Shown piece by piece: positions 50,561-58,137 of a DNA stretch of 64,000 bases. Positions within the stretch are counted from its first letter, which is position 1. Each line of letters begins with the position of its first letter. The DNA is from Filimonas sp. (GTDB taxonomy: Bacteria > Bacteroidota > Bacteroidia > Chitinophagales > Chitinophagaceae), in contig JAFKHH010000011.1 in assembly GCA_017306865.1 (NCBI GenBank), positions 744,001-808,000 on the forward strand, read 5' to 3'. The notes under the pieces are model-generated. The model worked only from the letters and a program-made list of their open reading frames with translations, was not told where the DNA came from and made no database searches. A program made the position numbers and the translations under genes.

Positions 50561-50568
50561 TAATTTTG
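50561..50568 (+). promoter_or_regulatory. -7 box of a probably leaderless promoter
   Basis: TAATTTTG, an exact TAnnTTTG match, ends six bases before the ATG at 50575. Confidence 0.55.
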
Positions 50569-50574
50569 CGAGGC

Positions 50575-52572
50575 ATGAAAAAATTGAAAATACCTCGCTA
50601 TATCCAATGGATCAGCCGAGTAGGGCTTACTTTTCTCTTATTGATGAGCCTGCTTCGCTTTATTCTTGTATGGGCATTCAGAACCCCCTCTAACAAAGCA
50701 GTACCCCTGTTTGATGCTTATGTACTTGGCCTGCGCTATGATTTGCGCATGGTATGTATAGCATGTTTGCTCGTATTTCTTGTAGGTTCAATTCCGGGGT
50801 TGCACCCGCTGGACAAGAAGTGGGGTAGAAGAGTATCGCTGTGGCTATGGACCTTGTTCATTATTGTATTTGCGCTATTTTATGCGGTAGATTTTGCAAA
50901 CTATGCGTATTTGTCGCAACGCCTCAGCGCCAGTTTGCTGAATTATACGGAAGATGCGAAAATATCGCTCGGTATGATGTGGCAGACGTACCATCTTACA
51001 TGGATATTGATCGGACTGGTTGCAACTGTATTGTTACTGCTTGCGATCATTAAAGTGAATTATAATTTTGTTTTGTCTAAACAGAAGCAGGTGCCGAAAC
51101 CTGCACGTATTATCTGGTCTATTGTATTCTTCCTGTGTCTTGGCGTGGGCATATTTGGCAGGGTTGGGCAATTTCCGCTTCGCTGGAGCGATGCCTTTGG
51201 CCTTGGCAATGACTATGCAGCCAATGTATCATTAAATCCTTTTCAGTCTTTTTTCAGCACGCTGAACTTCAGACATGCAACGTATGACCTTGCAAAAGTG
51301 AAGGAGGCATACCCGTGGATGAGTACACACTTAGGCGTGGAAAGACCGGATACGACTACACTGAATTATGACCGCTACCAGGGAGGCGACAGCCTGCTGA
51401 CCAATCAACCAAACGTAGTATTGGTAATATGTGAATCATTTAGCGGGTACAAAAGTTCTATGTATGGCAACCCACTGAACACAACACCTTATTTTAAAGA
51501 ACTGACTGAGCAGGGCATATTTTTCGATCGTTGTTTTACACCAACGTATGGCACAGCTAAAGGTGTATGGGCAACTATTACAGGCATACCGGATGTGCAG
51601 CTCTTTAAGACTGCCAGCCGTAACCCGGCTGCAGTAGATCAGCATAGCATTATCAATGATTTTAAGAATTATGAGAAATTCTATTTTATAGGAGGCAGCT
51701 CCAGTTGGGCAAATATTCGCGGATTGCTTACGAATAATATCGAAGGTTTGCACTTGTATGAGCAAGATGATTACGATGCAAAAAAAGTAGATGTATGGGG
51801 CATTAGTGATAAAAATCTTTTCCTGGAGGCCAATAAAATATTAAGCAAACAGCAGAAGCCGTTCTTTGCGGTAATACAGACTGCGGATAACCACCGTCCT
51901 TACACAATACCAAAAGAAGATCAGAAGGAATTTCAACGTAAGGTCGTGCCTACTGATTCTCTTCGCAAATATGGCTTTGGCTCTTTGGATGAATACAATG
52001 CATTCCGCTACACAGATTTTTCTTACAAAAAATTTATGGATGCAGTGCAGAAAGAAGGCTATTTTAAGAACACGCTTTTTGTGTTTATCGGGGATCATGG
52101 TATAAAAGGGGACGCGGGCGATATGCTGCCAAAGGCTTGGACAGACCAGGCGCTTACAACAGAGCATGTGCCATTGTTGTTCTATGCACCGGGTATGATA
52201 AAGCCTGCGCGCCATTCGTTCTATGCTTCCCAGGTAGATGTGCTGCCTACTATAGCAGGCCTATGCAATATTCCGACAACGAATACGACTTTAGGGCAAA
52301 ACCTGCTGGATAACAAAAAACTGGCTGCAGATTCGGGTAAGTCAAACGCTGCATTCATTATAGATCCGGAAGTAAAACGGATTGGTATAATACAAGGAGA
52401 TTATTTCTACAGTTATGGGTTGAACAATTCCAGCCCGGAACAAATCTCCAATATGCATAATAATGAGAAAGTTACGCTGACAGATGAGTTAAGAAAGAAG
52501 TATAGAGGAATGACTGATGCGTATTATGAAACTGCACGTTATATGCTACTGAATAATAAAAAGAGGAAATAA
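50575..52572 (+). CDS. LtaS-like sulfatase-fold membrane protein (phosphoglycerol transferase family)
   Basis: 665 residues. Five membrane helices fill the first ~200 residues. A large extracytoplasmic alkaline-phosphatase/sulfatase domain follows: PNVVLVICESFSGYKSSMYG with the metal Glu, PTYGTAKGVWATITG with the nucleophile Thr, NDFKNYEKFYFIGG, FAVIQTADNHRPYTIP, and FVFIGDHGIKGD with the metal Asp-His. The architecture equals lipoteichoic acid synthases and the OpgB/MdoB and EptA relatives. In a Gram-negative cell it more likely modifies periplasmic glucans or LPS with a phosphorylated headgroup. A terminator follows. Confidence 0.9.
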   Translation: MKKLKIPRYIQWISRVGLTFLLLMSLLRFILVWAFRTPSNKAVPLFDAYVLGLRYDLRMVCIACLLVFLVGSIPGLHPLDKKWGRRVSLWLWTLFIIVFALFYAVDFANYAYLSQRLSASLLNYTEDAKISLGMMWQTYHLTWILIGLVATVLLLLAIIKVNYNFVLSKQKQVPKPARIIWSIVFFLCLGVGIFGRVGQFPLRWSDAFGLGNDYAANVSLNPFQSFFSTLNFRHATYDLAKVKEAYPWMSTHLGVERPDTTTLNYDRYQGGDSLLTNQPNVVLVICESFSGYKSSMYGNPLNTTPYFKELTEQGIFFDRCFTPTYGTAKGVWATITGIPDVQLFKTASRNPAAVDQHSIINDFKNYEKFYFIGGSSSWANIRGLLTNNIEGLHLYEQDDYDAKKVDVWGISDKNLFLEANKILSKQQKPFFAVIQTADNHRPYTIPKEDQKEFQRKVVPTDSLRKYGFGSLDEYNAFRYTDFSYKKFMDAVQKEGYFKNTLFVFIGDHGIKGDAGDMLPKAWTDQALTTEHVPLLFYAPGMIKPARHSFYASQVDVLPTIAGLCNIPTTNTTLGQNLLDNKKLAADSGKSNAAFIIDPEVKRIGIIQGDYFYSYGLNNSSPEQISNMHNNEKVTLTDELRKKYRGMTDAYYETARYMLLNNKKRK

Positions 52573-52590
52573 CAAACAAATGGAATATAG

Positions 52591-52617
52591 AAAAAGCGGC
52601 TAACAGGCCGCTTTTTT
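52591..52617 (+). terminator. Terminator after the LtaS-like gene
   Basis: AAAAGCGGC, loop TAACAG, GCCGCTTTTTT: a 9-bp stem and T-run. Confidence 0.9.
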
Positions 52618-52681
52618 ATGTAATTTAGAAACAGGATGCATCAGCTTCTTAACATCAGCTTCTTAAACCAAAAGCTATTTT

Positions 52682-53020
52682 ATGAAAAAGATTTTGATTG
52701 TTTTATTGCTTATCACTGCAAAATCTGCATTTAGTCAAGAAACTTCCGTGGTGTTACAGCCTTTGGATAAAATGAAGCTGAACGGGCCATTTATAGAGAA
52801 AACATGGCGTGGTTATAAATCACCGGACCTGGTAGTGAACGTAAGCGACAATAACAATAAAAAGACGCAGGATAATATGCCTGTTGTAAAATTCTCAGAT
52901 AAGCAAGCTCTCCTTTTTAATAATGGGAAGGGCAGCAATGTGTATAGCTCTTCAATTGATAATATGCGCGTACTGAAACCAGGCCCTACTTTTAGTTCCA
53001 TGATGCCTGTAAAAAAATAA
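52682..53020 (+). CDS. Small secreted protein of unknown function
   Basis: 112 residues with a clear signal peptide (MKKILIVLLLITAKSAFSQ). I do not recognise the mature part, ETSVVLQPLDKMKLNGPFIEKTWRGYKSPDLVVNVSDNNNKKTQDNMPVVKFSDKQALLFNNGKGSNVYSSSIDNMRVLKPGPTFSSMMPVKK. It has no cysteine and is short and strand-rich. It lies between two strong terminators, so it is its own unit. Confidence 0.75.
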   Translation: MKKILIVLLLITAKSAFSQETSVVLQPLDKMKLNGPFIEKTWRGYKSPDLVVNVSDNNNKKTQDNMPVVKFSDKQALLFNNGKGSNVYSSSIDNMRVLKPGPTFSSMMPVKK

Positions 53021-53032
53021 TAGTTATAACAA

Positions 53033-53077
53033 ATAAACAGAGGAGGCCGCATTCATAATGCGGCCTCCTCTGTTTAT
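53033..53077. terminator. 21-bp perfect hairpin terminator
   Basis: ATAAACAGAGGAGGCCGCAT (53033 onward) with exact complement 53057-53077 around the loop CAT. It is the most stable simple hairpin in the window. Only a short T-run (TTTAT) closes it, so it may also protect the 3' end. Confidence 0.8.
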
Positions 53078-53165
53078 ATAATATGTGTTGCATGTTGAAA
53101 ACATGCAACACAATAAAATAGTTGTATATATATCCACACGCAATTGCAATAGGCTGGCGCTTGTT

Positions 53166-53173
53166 TATTTTTG
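53166..53173 (+). promoter_or_regulatory. -7 box for the thioredoxin-like lipoprotein gene
   Basis: TATTTTTG matches TAnnTTTG, 25 bp before the ATG at 53199. Confidence 0.55.
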
Positions 53174-53198
53174 TTGCCGTATTTCTTAACAGCAATCT

Positions 53199-53759
53199 AT
53201 GTACACCAGGTTATTATTTTTATGCACTCTTGTAGTGTTATTTTATTCCTGCTATTCTACAGAAAAAGATAAAGACGCGAAGCCCGGAAAGGTCGCACCG
53301 AAAATTGATTTTAATACAGGTAGCACTATTGCAGATTTTTCAGTTAAAACCACTGCTGGAAAAATATTCGACACCAAAAATTGCAAAGGAAAATATTGGG
53401 TGGTGTTTTATTATAACAAATCAAGTATAAGGACACAAGGAAGCTTTGCACAAATGTTGAATCAAACTGCCAAACAGTTTAAAAATAGGATCAACTTCCT
53501 GGGTATTGTAAATGGGTTTGTGGAAAATGAAAATGAGGTGTTGCCACTCTTAAAAAATGCAGCTTTTAATTTTCCTCAGGTTGACAACACAATTTCTTAC
53601 GAGAAGAAAAGCCGGTTGAATGATAACATATTCTGTACCCCGGCGGGGATTATTATAGACCCTGGTGGAAAAGTGATCTATCATTCATGTGGGGATATAG
53701 ATGTGGCGGGTAGTGAAATTAGAGAGCGTTTGACACAACTGGTTAGAGAAAAACTATAA
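53199..53759 (+). CDS. Thioredoxin-fold lipoprotein lacking the CxxC active site
   Basis: 186 residues. The N-terminal hydrophobic segment ends in a lipobox-like VLFYSCYS (cysteine near 18). A TlpA/AhpC-like fold follows: STIADFSVKTTAGKIFDTKNCKGKYWVVFYYN, FKNRINFLGIVNGFVENENEVLPLL, and NIFCTPAGIIIDPGGKVIYHSCGDID with the conserved strand after the cis-Pro site. Where a redoxin would have CxxC, right after VVFYYN, this protein reads KSSIRTQ, so it cannot do the usual disulfide chemistry. Two other cysteines (in FCTP and SCGD) remain. Confidence 0.75.
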   Translation: MYTRLLFLCTLVVLFYSCYSTEKDKDAKPGKVAPKIDFNTGSTIADFSVKTTAGKIFDTKNCKGKYWVVFYYNKSSIRTQGSFAQMLNQTAKQFKNRINFLGIVNGFVENENEVLPLLKNAAFNFPQVDNTISYEKKSRLNDNIFCTPAGIIIDPGGKVIYHSCGDIDVAGSEIRERLTQLVREKL

Positions 53760-54039
53760 TACACGGAAAGAAGTGGCTTTTAAAAGTTGAGGGTGTAATA
53801 AAGCATAGCTGACGGTTGAATTTTTATGACTAATAGACTGTCGGACTATTTCTACCGCTTAATGTGTTTGGGGCTTTATATTCGGTTACACATGTAGAAT
53901 ATGCGGTGAGCTGGCTTTACTACTGATAGCTGGCCCTGCGAGTAAGACAATATGTGTAATTACGCCAAATATAATTATGGAAATAAGTAAATGAGTTTAG
54001 AAAAATCGTATCATCTTTGCAGCGCCCTTGTGGCGAACG

Positions 54040-57000
54040 ATGAATGAAAGGCCCTTAAATATACCATTGAAGCTACTGCATCACTTATATCTACTGTTTA
54101 TAATTGTCTTGAGCTTAGCATCGCCCGCACGTGTGCAGGCGCAAGAGGTGTATAATATCCCGGATTATACAGTGTATCATTATACAGCAGACAATGGTCT
54201 TCCTCAAAACAGTGTCAAAAGTATTTCCAAAGATGGTTCGGGTTTTATATGGTTTGCTACAGAAGCGGGATTAGTCCGCTACGATGGCAGAAAGTTTGTT
54301 GTATTTAACAGGAACAATCTACCATTAAGCTCATCGCGTATAGTGAACCTGCATTCAGATGTAGATGGAACAGATATTTATGGTGTAAATGAAAACTGGC
54401 AGGCGGCGTTAATCAGAAATGGCAAAGTTGTGTCTGTTGAATCGCGCTTTAGTAAGCCCTTCAAAACAGTAGTACCCCTGGATACACCCTACAACCGCGA
54501 GTATGTAATGTACTCAGGCTGGCCCAGCCGGGTAGATGGAGTAGATCCTGACTCATTGCAAATAAATCCAACACAGCATAAAGGCATATTGATAATCCGG
54601 AACAAAGGATACGTGGAGTGGTTGCAGGATGGGCATGTAGTGGGACGGGTAAATATGAAACGGGCGGTGCAGACATTCCGCTTTTTCCTGGTGGGGGAAG
54701 AACTGTATTACATTGAAGATAACAATGCTATTACCAGGATTACACCACAGGGAGTGGTACCTGTTACATTCAAATCGCAAATAAAAGATGTTAAAAATGC
54801 ACGGCTGCTCTGGAAAGAAGGGGCAGACGTTTTTCTGTGTGAAGGAAGTAGTATTTATAGAATCGTTCAGGAAGAACATAATACACTGCGCGCATCATTA
54901 ATAACGAATGCATTTGATGTATTCAAAGAAGTAGTTATAGCCATATATTATGATGAGCCGTCCGGTAATATTTTCCTGGGAAGTTATTCTCAAGGGTTGT
55001 TTGTGTTGAAACCAACACGCTTCAAGGCTTATACTTCCGGGGGAATGACAAATGAAGTTTATTATGGGCAAACTCCTTTTTCTGAGCATACTGTACTTAC
55101 AGGGAAGGGAGTAGTACTGGGGCCAAACACAAAGCCAACCCTGTTCAAAGAAGTACAGCAACGTACAAGCATTTTTGGAATAGATATTATTCGTCGCGAA
55201 CATGAGATATGGACAACGCGCGAACATAGTGTAACGAAGTTTGCGTCAGACGCAAAAACAGTTTTGCAGAGTTATACTTTTACAGATGCGGTAAGTTGCC
55301 TGTACCTGGATAAGATAAACACTCTATGGGCCGCTTGTGATGATGGCGCTTTATATTCATTACCCATTGGTAAAAAAGAATGGACGCGTTTTATGCTTAC
55401 TGTGCCGAGCAGGCATCTTATGTGTATGGCGCAAGAGTCTGACAGTATTTTGTGGGTAGGCGCTATTAACGGTCTCTTCAGGATAAATACGGTTAAGCAT
55501 ACCGTAACGGCTGTGCCGGAACTGGAAAACAAAATTGTACGGGGCCTGTACGTATCTAAAGAAGGAATTGCGTGGGTAACTACTTATGAAGATGGATACT
55601 TTGCGTGGGAGAATGGAAAGCTTACCACCTTGCCGCTTGATAAAAACAATTACCTGTTAAATGCGCACTACATACTGGAAGACCGCAAAGGATTTTTCTG
55701 GATACCTACAAACAGGGGATTGTTCCAACTGAGTAAGCAAAATCTGTTGCATTATTTAAAAAATAAAACAGTTCCTTTCTTCTTTTTGCAATACACAAAG
55801 AATGACGGGTTTAATACAAATGAATTTAATGGAGGTAGCCAACCTTGTGGCGTGATACTTCCGGATCATTCTTTTTCATTACCATCAATGAATGGTGTTG
55901 TAATGTTTCAGCCGGATTCAATTCACCTGCTGTTGCCAGATAAAGAATTGATGATAGAACGGCCGGAAGTAGATGGCAAACTATTGCCGATGGGAGAATC
56001 TGTTACTTTACCCCAGTCATTCAGCCGCTTGCACTTCCAGGTGGTTACACCATATTTTGGTAATCCGTATAACCTGCGGATAGAATATGCGATTATAGAA
56101 GAAGGTGGTACACCGGTTTGGTTACCGCTTGAAGAAGATAATACCATCACGCAATCTGCATTGCCTTCCGGGCAATACACGTTAATGGTTCGAAAGCCTA
56201 ACGGTTTTGCTGTTGAAAGTTATACAACTGCTAGTGTTGCATTGATCGTTCCGCCGGCTTTTTATGAAACGTTCTGGTTCAAAATGCTGATCGTTGCAGC
56301 TATTATCCTGCTTACATGGCTCTACTTCCACTATAAGATCCGCGCGGTGAATAAAAGGAACCAGATGTTGCGCGAAATGGTAGCAGAGCGAACGGCTGAA
56401 CTGGAAGATCAGCTTACGATGCAACGCCGCTTTAGTGCTATCATTACGCATGATATCAGGAGCCCGTTATATTATCTTTCTATTGCCGCCAAATCCGTAA
56501 TGAAAGAAGTGCCACAGGAAAGTAGTGAGACGCTTCGCAAAATGCAGGTGATAGAATCAACATCACGAAGGTTGTATCATTTAACGGACAATTTGTTGCA
56601 GTATATCAAAGTTCGTAATCTGCCTAAGCTACCGTCATCATTCAAATTGCAGCTCTATGCAATTGTAAAAGATAAAGTGGAAATATTTTCAGGAGTATTG
56701 GCTGAAAAAAAATTGTACCTGTACAACGAGGTAAACCCTGCTGTAGAATTGATGATTGCCAAAGATTATTTTTCTATTGTTGTGCATAATCTGTTGGACA
56801 ATGCAATTAAATTTACCAAGACCGGGTATATAAAAATATCTACTTCCGTTTTGGAAAAACATGTGCAATTGACCATTGAAGATTCTGGTTTAGGCATGCC
56901 GGAAGATATGGTGAACTGGATCAACAACGAAGCATTGCATCAAAAAAATACGCCGGAAGGAGGAATGGGGCTTGTGATCGTAAAACAACTTGTAGGCCTA

Positions 57001-57072
57001 ATGGATGCCAGGATAGAGGCAGAAAGAATAGAAAGCGGCGGAAGTAAAATCTCTATCTATTTTAATAGTTAA
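54040..57072 (+). CDS. Sensor histidine kinase with periplasmic beta-propeller
   Basis: 1010 residues. After a signal sequence (ending VQAQ), about 680 residues of two-component-regulator propeller blades occur (YTADNGLPQNSVKSISKDGSGFIWFATEAGLVRYDG, FFWIPTNRGLFQLSK, FNTNEFNGGSQPCG). A YYY-like domain and one membrane helix follow (WFKMLIVAAIILLTWLYFHY, about 755-775). The HisKA helix has the phospho-acceptor in ITHDIRSPLYY (about residue 803). ATPase motifs are VHNLLDNAIKF (N), EDSGLGMP (G1) and EGGMGLVIVKQL (G2). There is no fused receiver. Its partner is probably the response regulator encoded tail-to-tail with an 11-bp overlap. The ATG at 54040 is preferred to TTG at 54028. Confidence 0.93.
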   Translation: MNERPLNIPLKLLHHLYLLFIIVLSLASPARVQAQEVYNIPDYTVYHYTADNGLPQNSVKSISKDGSGFIWFATEAGLVRYDGRKFVVFNRNNLPLSSSRIVNLHSDVDGTDIYGVNENWQAALIRNGKVVSVESRFSKPFKTVVPLDTPYNREYVMYSGWPSRVDGVDPDSLQINPTQHKGILIIRNKGYVEWLQDGHVVGRVNMKRAVQTFRFFLVGEELYYIEDNNAITRITPQGVVPVTFKSQIKDVKNARLLWKEGADVFLCEGSSIYRIVQEEHNTLRASLITNAFDVFKEVVIAIYYDEPSGNIFLGSYSQGLFVLKPTRFKAYTSGGMTNEVYYGQTPFSEHTVLTGKGVVLGPNTKPTLFKEVQQRTSIFGIDIIRREHEIWTTREHSVTKFASDAKTVLQSYTFTDAVSCLYLDKINTLWAACDDGALYSLPIGKKEWTRFMLTVPSRHLMCMAQESDSILWVGAINGLFRINTVKHTVTAVPELENKIVRGLYVSKEGIAWVTTYEDGYFAWENGKLTTLPLDKNNYLLNAHYILEDRKGFFWIPTNRGLFQLSKQNLLHYLKNKTVPFFFLQYTKNDGFNTNEFNGGSQPCGVILPDHSFSLPSMNGVVMFQPDSIHLLLPDKELMIERPEVDGKLLPMGESVTLPQSFSRLHFQVVTPYFGNPYNLRIEYAIIEEGGTPVWLPLEEDNTITQSALPSGQYTLMVRKPNGFAVESYTTASVALIVPPAFYETFWFKMLIVAAIILLTWLYFHYKIRAVNKRNQMLREMVAERTAELEDQLTMQRRFSAIITHDIRSPLYYLSIAAKSVMKEVPQESSETLRKMQVIESTSRRLYHLTDNLLQYIKVRNLPKLPSSFKLQLYAIVKDKVEIFSGVLAEKKLYLYNEVNPAVELMIAKDYFSIVVHNLLDNAIKFTKTGYIKISTSVLEKHVQLTIEDSGLGMPEDMVNWINNEALHQKNTPEGGMGLVIVKQLVGLMDARIEAERIESGGSKISIYFNS

Positions 57073-57712
57073 GTTGCTGTTTGTTTGAAACAAGCATAGG
57101 GTATCTGCTTACCAGCTCCACTACATTTTTCATGTTCAGCTTTTCGAGAATACGTGTTTTGTATGTATTGATGGTTGTAATGCCCAAATGGAGCATTGCA
57201 GCAATTTCAGTGATCGAATTACCCTTTACCAACAACTGTAAAACTTCCATCTCCCTGTTAGATAATTGCGAGAGAGAATAGTTGTTCTCTGCTTTACCTG
57301 TAAGGCGCTGCAATATGCCTTGCGTAACAGTATCGCTCACATACACTTCATTTTGCAATACAGTTTGAATTGCCTTTGCAATTTCTTCACGCGGAGAATC
57401 TTTTACCAGGTAACCATTAGCACCTGCCTGTAAATAGCGCGATGCAAATAATTCTTCATCGTATGCAGTGAACATTAGTATTTTCTGATCTGGCTGACGG
57501 AGACGGATAGCCTCAATCATTTGCAGGTTATTACCGCCGGGTATATTGATATCGAGGATCAGGAGGTCGAATGACTTATCTTTTAAAATGGCAACCACTT
57601 CATTAAAATCACTTACCTGTTCAATTTGTACAGAAGGATGCAGTTCTTCAATAATCATTGCAATTCCAATCCGTATAATAGTGTGGTCGTCTGCAATAAG
57701 AATTTTGGTCAT
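57062..57712 (-). CDS. NarL/LuxR-type response regulator
   Basis: 216 residues. The receiver domain has the acidic pocket IADDH and phospho-acceptor D54 in LLILDINIPGG, then MFTAYDEE and YLVKDSPREE with the conserved Lys. The C-terminal LuxR-type helix-turn-helix covers about 150-212 (LSNREMEVLQLLVKGNSITEIAAMLHLGITTINTYKTRILEKL). Its stop overlaps the end of the kinase gene by 11 bp on the opposite strand. The adhesin genes lie downstream in the other direction and may be targets. Confidence 0.93.
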   Translation of the reverse strand: MTKILIADDHTIIRIGIAMIIEELHPSVQIEQVSDFNEVVAILKDKSFDLLILDINIPGGNNLQMIEAIRLRQPDQKILMFTAYDEELFASRYLQAGANGYLVKDSPREEIAKAIQTVLQNEVYVSDTVTQGILQRLTGKAENNYSLSQLSNREMEVLQLLVKGNSITEIAAMLHLGITTINTYKTRILEKLNMKNVVELVSRYPMLVSNKQQLNY

Positions 57713-57925
57713 TAGAAAGGGAGGCTTTTACTGCAAGTTACTATCAAATTGTTATAAGCCCCAAATAAGTGGGACAATGTCAATGATAATGGTTGTTTTT
57801 TATATAATGATTAAAGTGTATATACTTCTATTTCGAATTGATGAAAATACATTGACGGACTACTACAACTTATTTGCCTGTTTTAGAATGAGATCGTAGT
57901 ATGTCACGCCTGCTTGTCGTATAAA

Positions 57926-57977
57926 TGCTACAAATGTGTAGTAGTGAATGCTACACTTCATTTGCCCATCTGCTACA
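57926..57977 (+). promoter_or_regulatory. Three phased TGCTACA repeats upstream of the adhesin promoter
   Basis: TGCTACA at 57926, 57949 and 57971, spaced 23 and 22 bp, about two helical turns each. An inverted TGTAGTAG sits between the first two (57937-57944). The last copy ends 21 bp before a TAGCTTTG -7 box. This is what activator sites on one face of the DNA look like; the regulator is unknown. The rest of the 425-bp gap 57713-58137 shows no gene. Confidence 0.5.
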
Positions 57978-57998
57978 GTCAACCCGGATAGTGAAAAC

Positions 57999-58006
57999 TA
58001 GCTTTG
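57999..58006 (+). promoter_or_regulatory. -7 box for the adhesin gene
   Basis: TAGCTTTG matches TAnnTTTG and would give a ~125-nt leader before the ATG at 58138. Confidence 0.5.
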
Positions 58007-58137
58007 CGACCGTAAAGTCTGAAAATCTCAATATCCTATTTGTTTTGATTCTTACTTATTTCTGAGCTGAGTACAGGTGTGGCGGGCTTATGTATAAGTA
58101 CATGCTCGTCCGGCGCCTATAAAAGACAACCACACGT

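Noticed and set aside
57546-57899. 117-codon frame partly opposite the response regulator
   Set aside because: Its first half is the antisense of the receiver domain and the rest lies in the AT-rich gap; no recognisable protein features.
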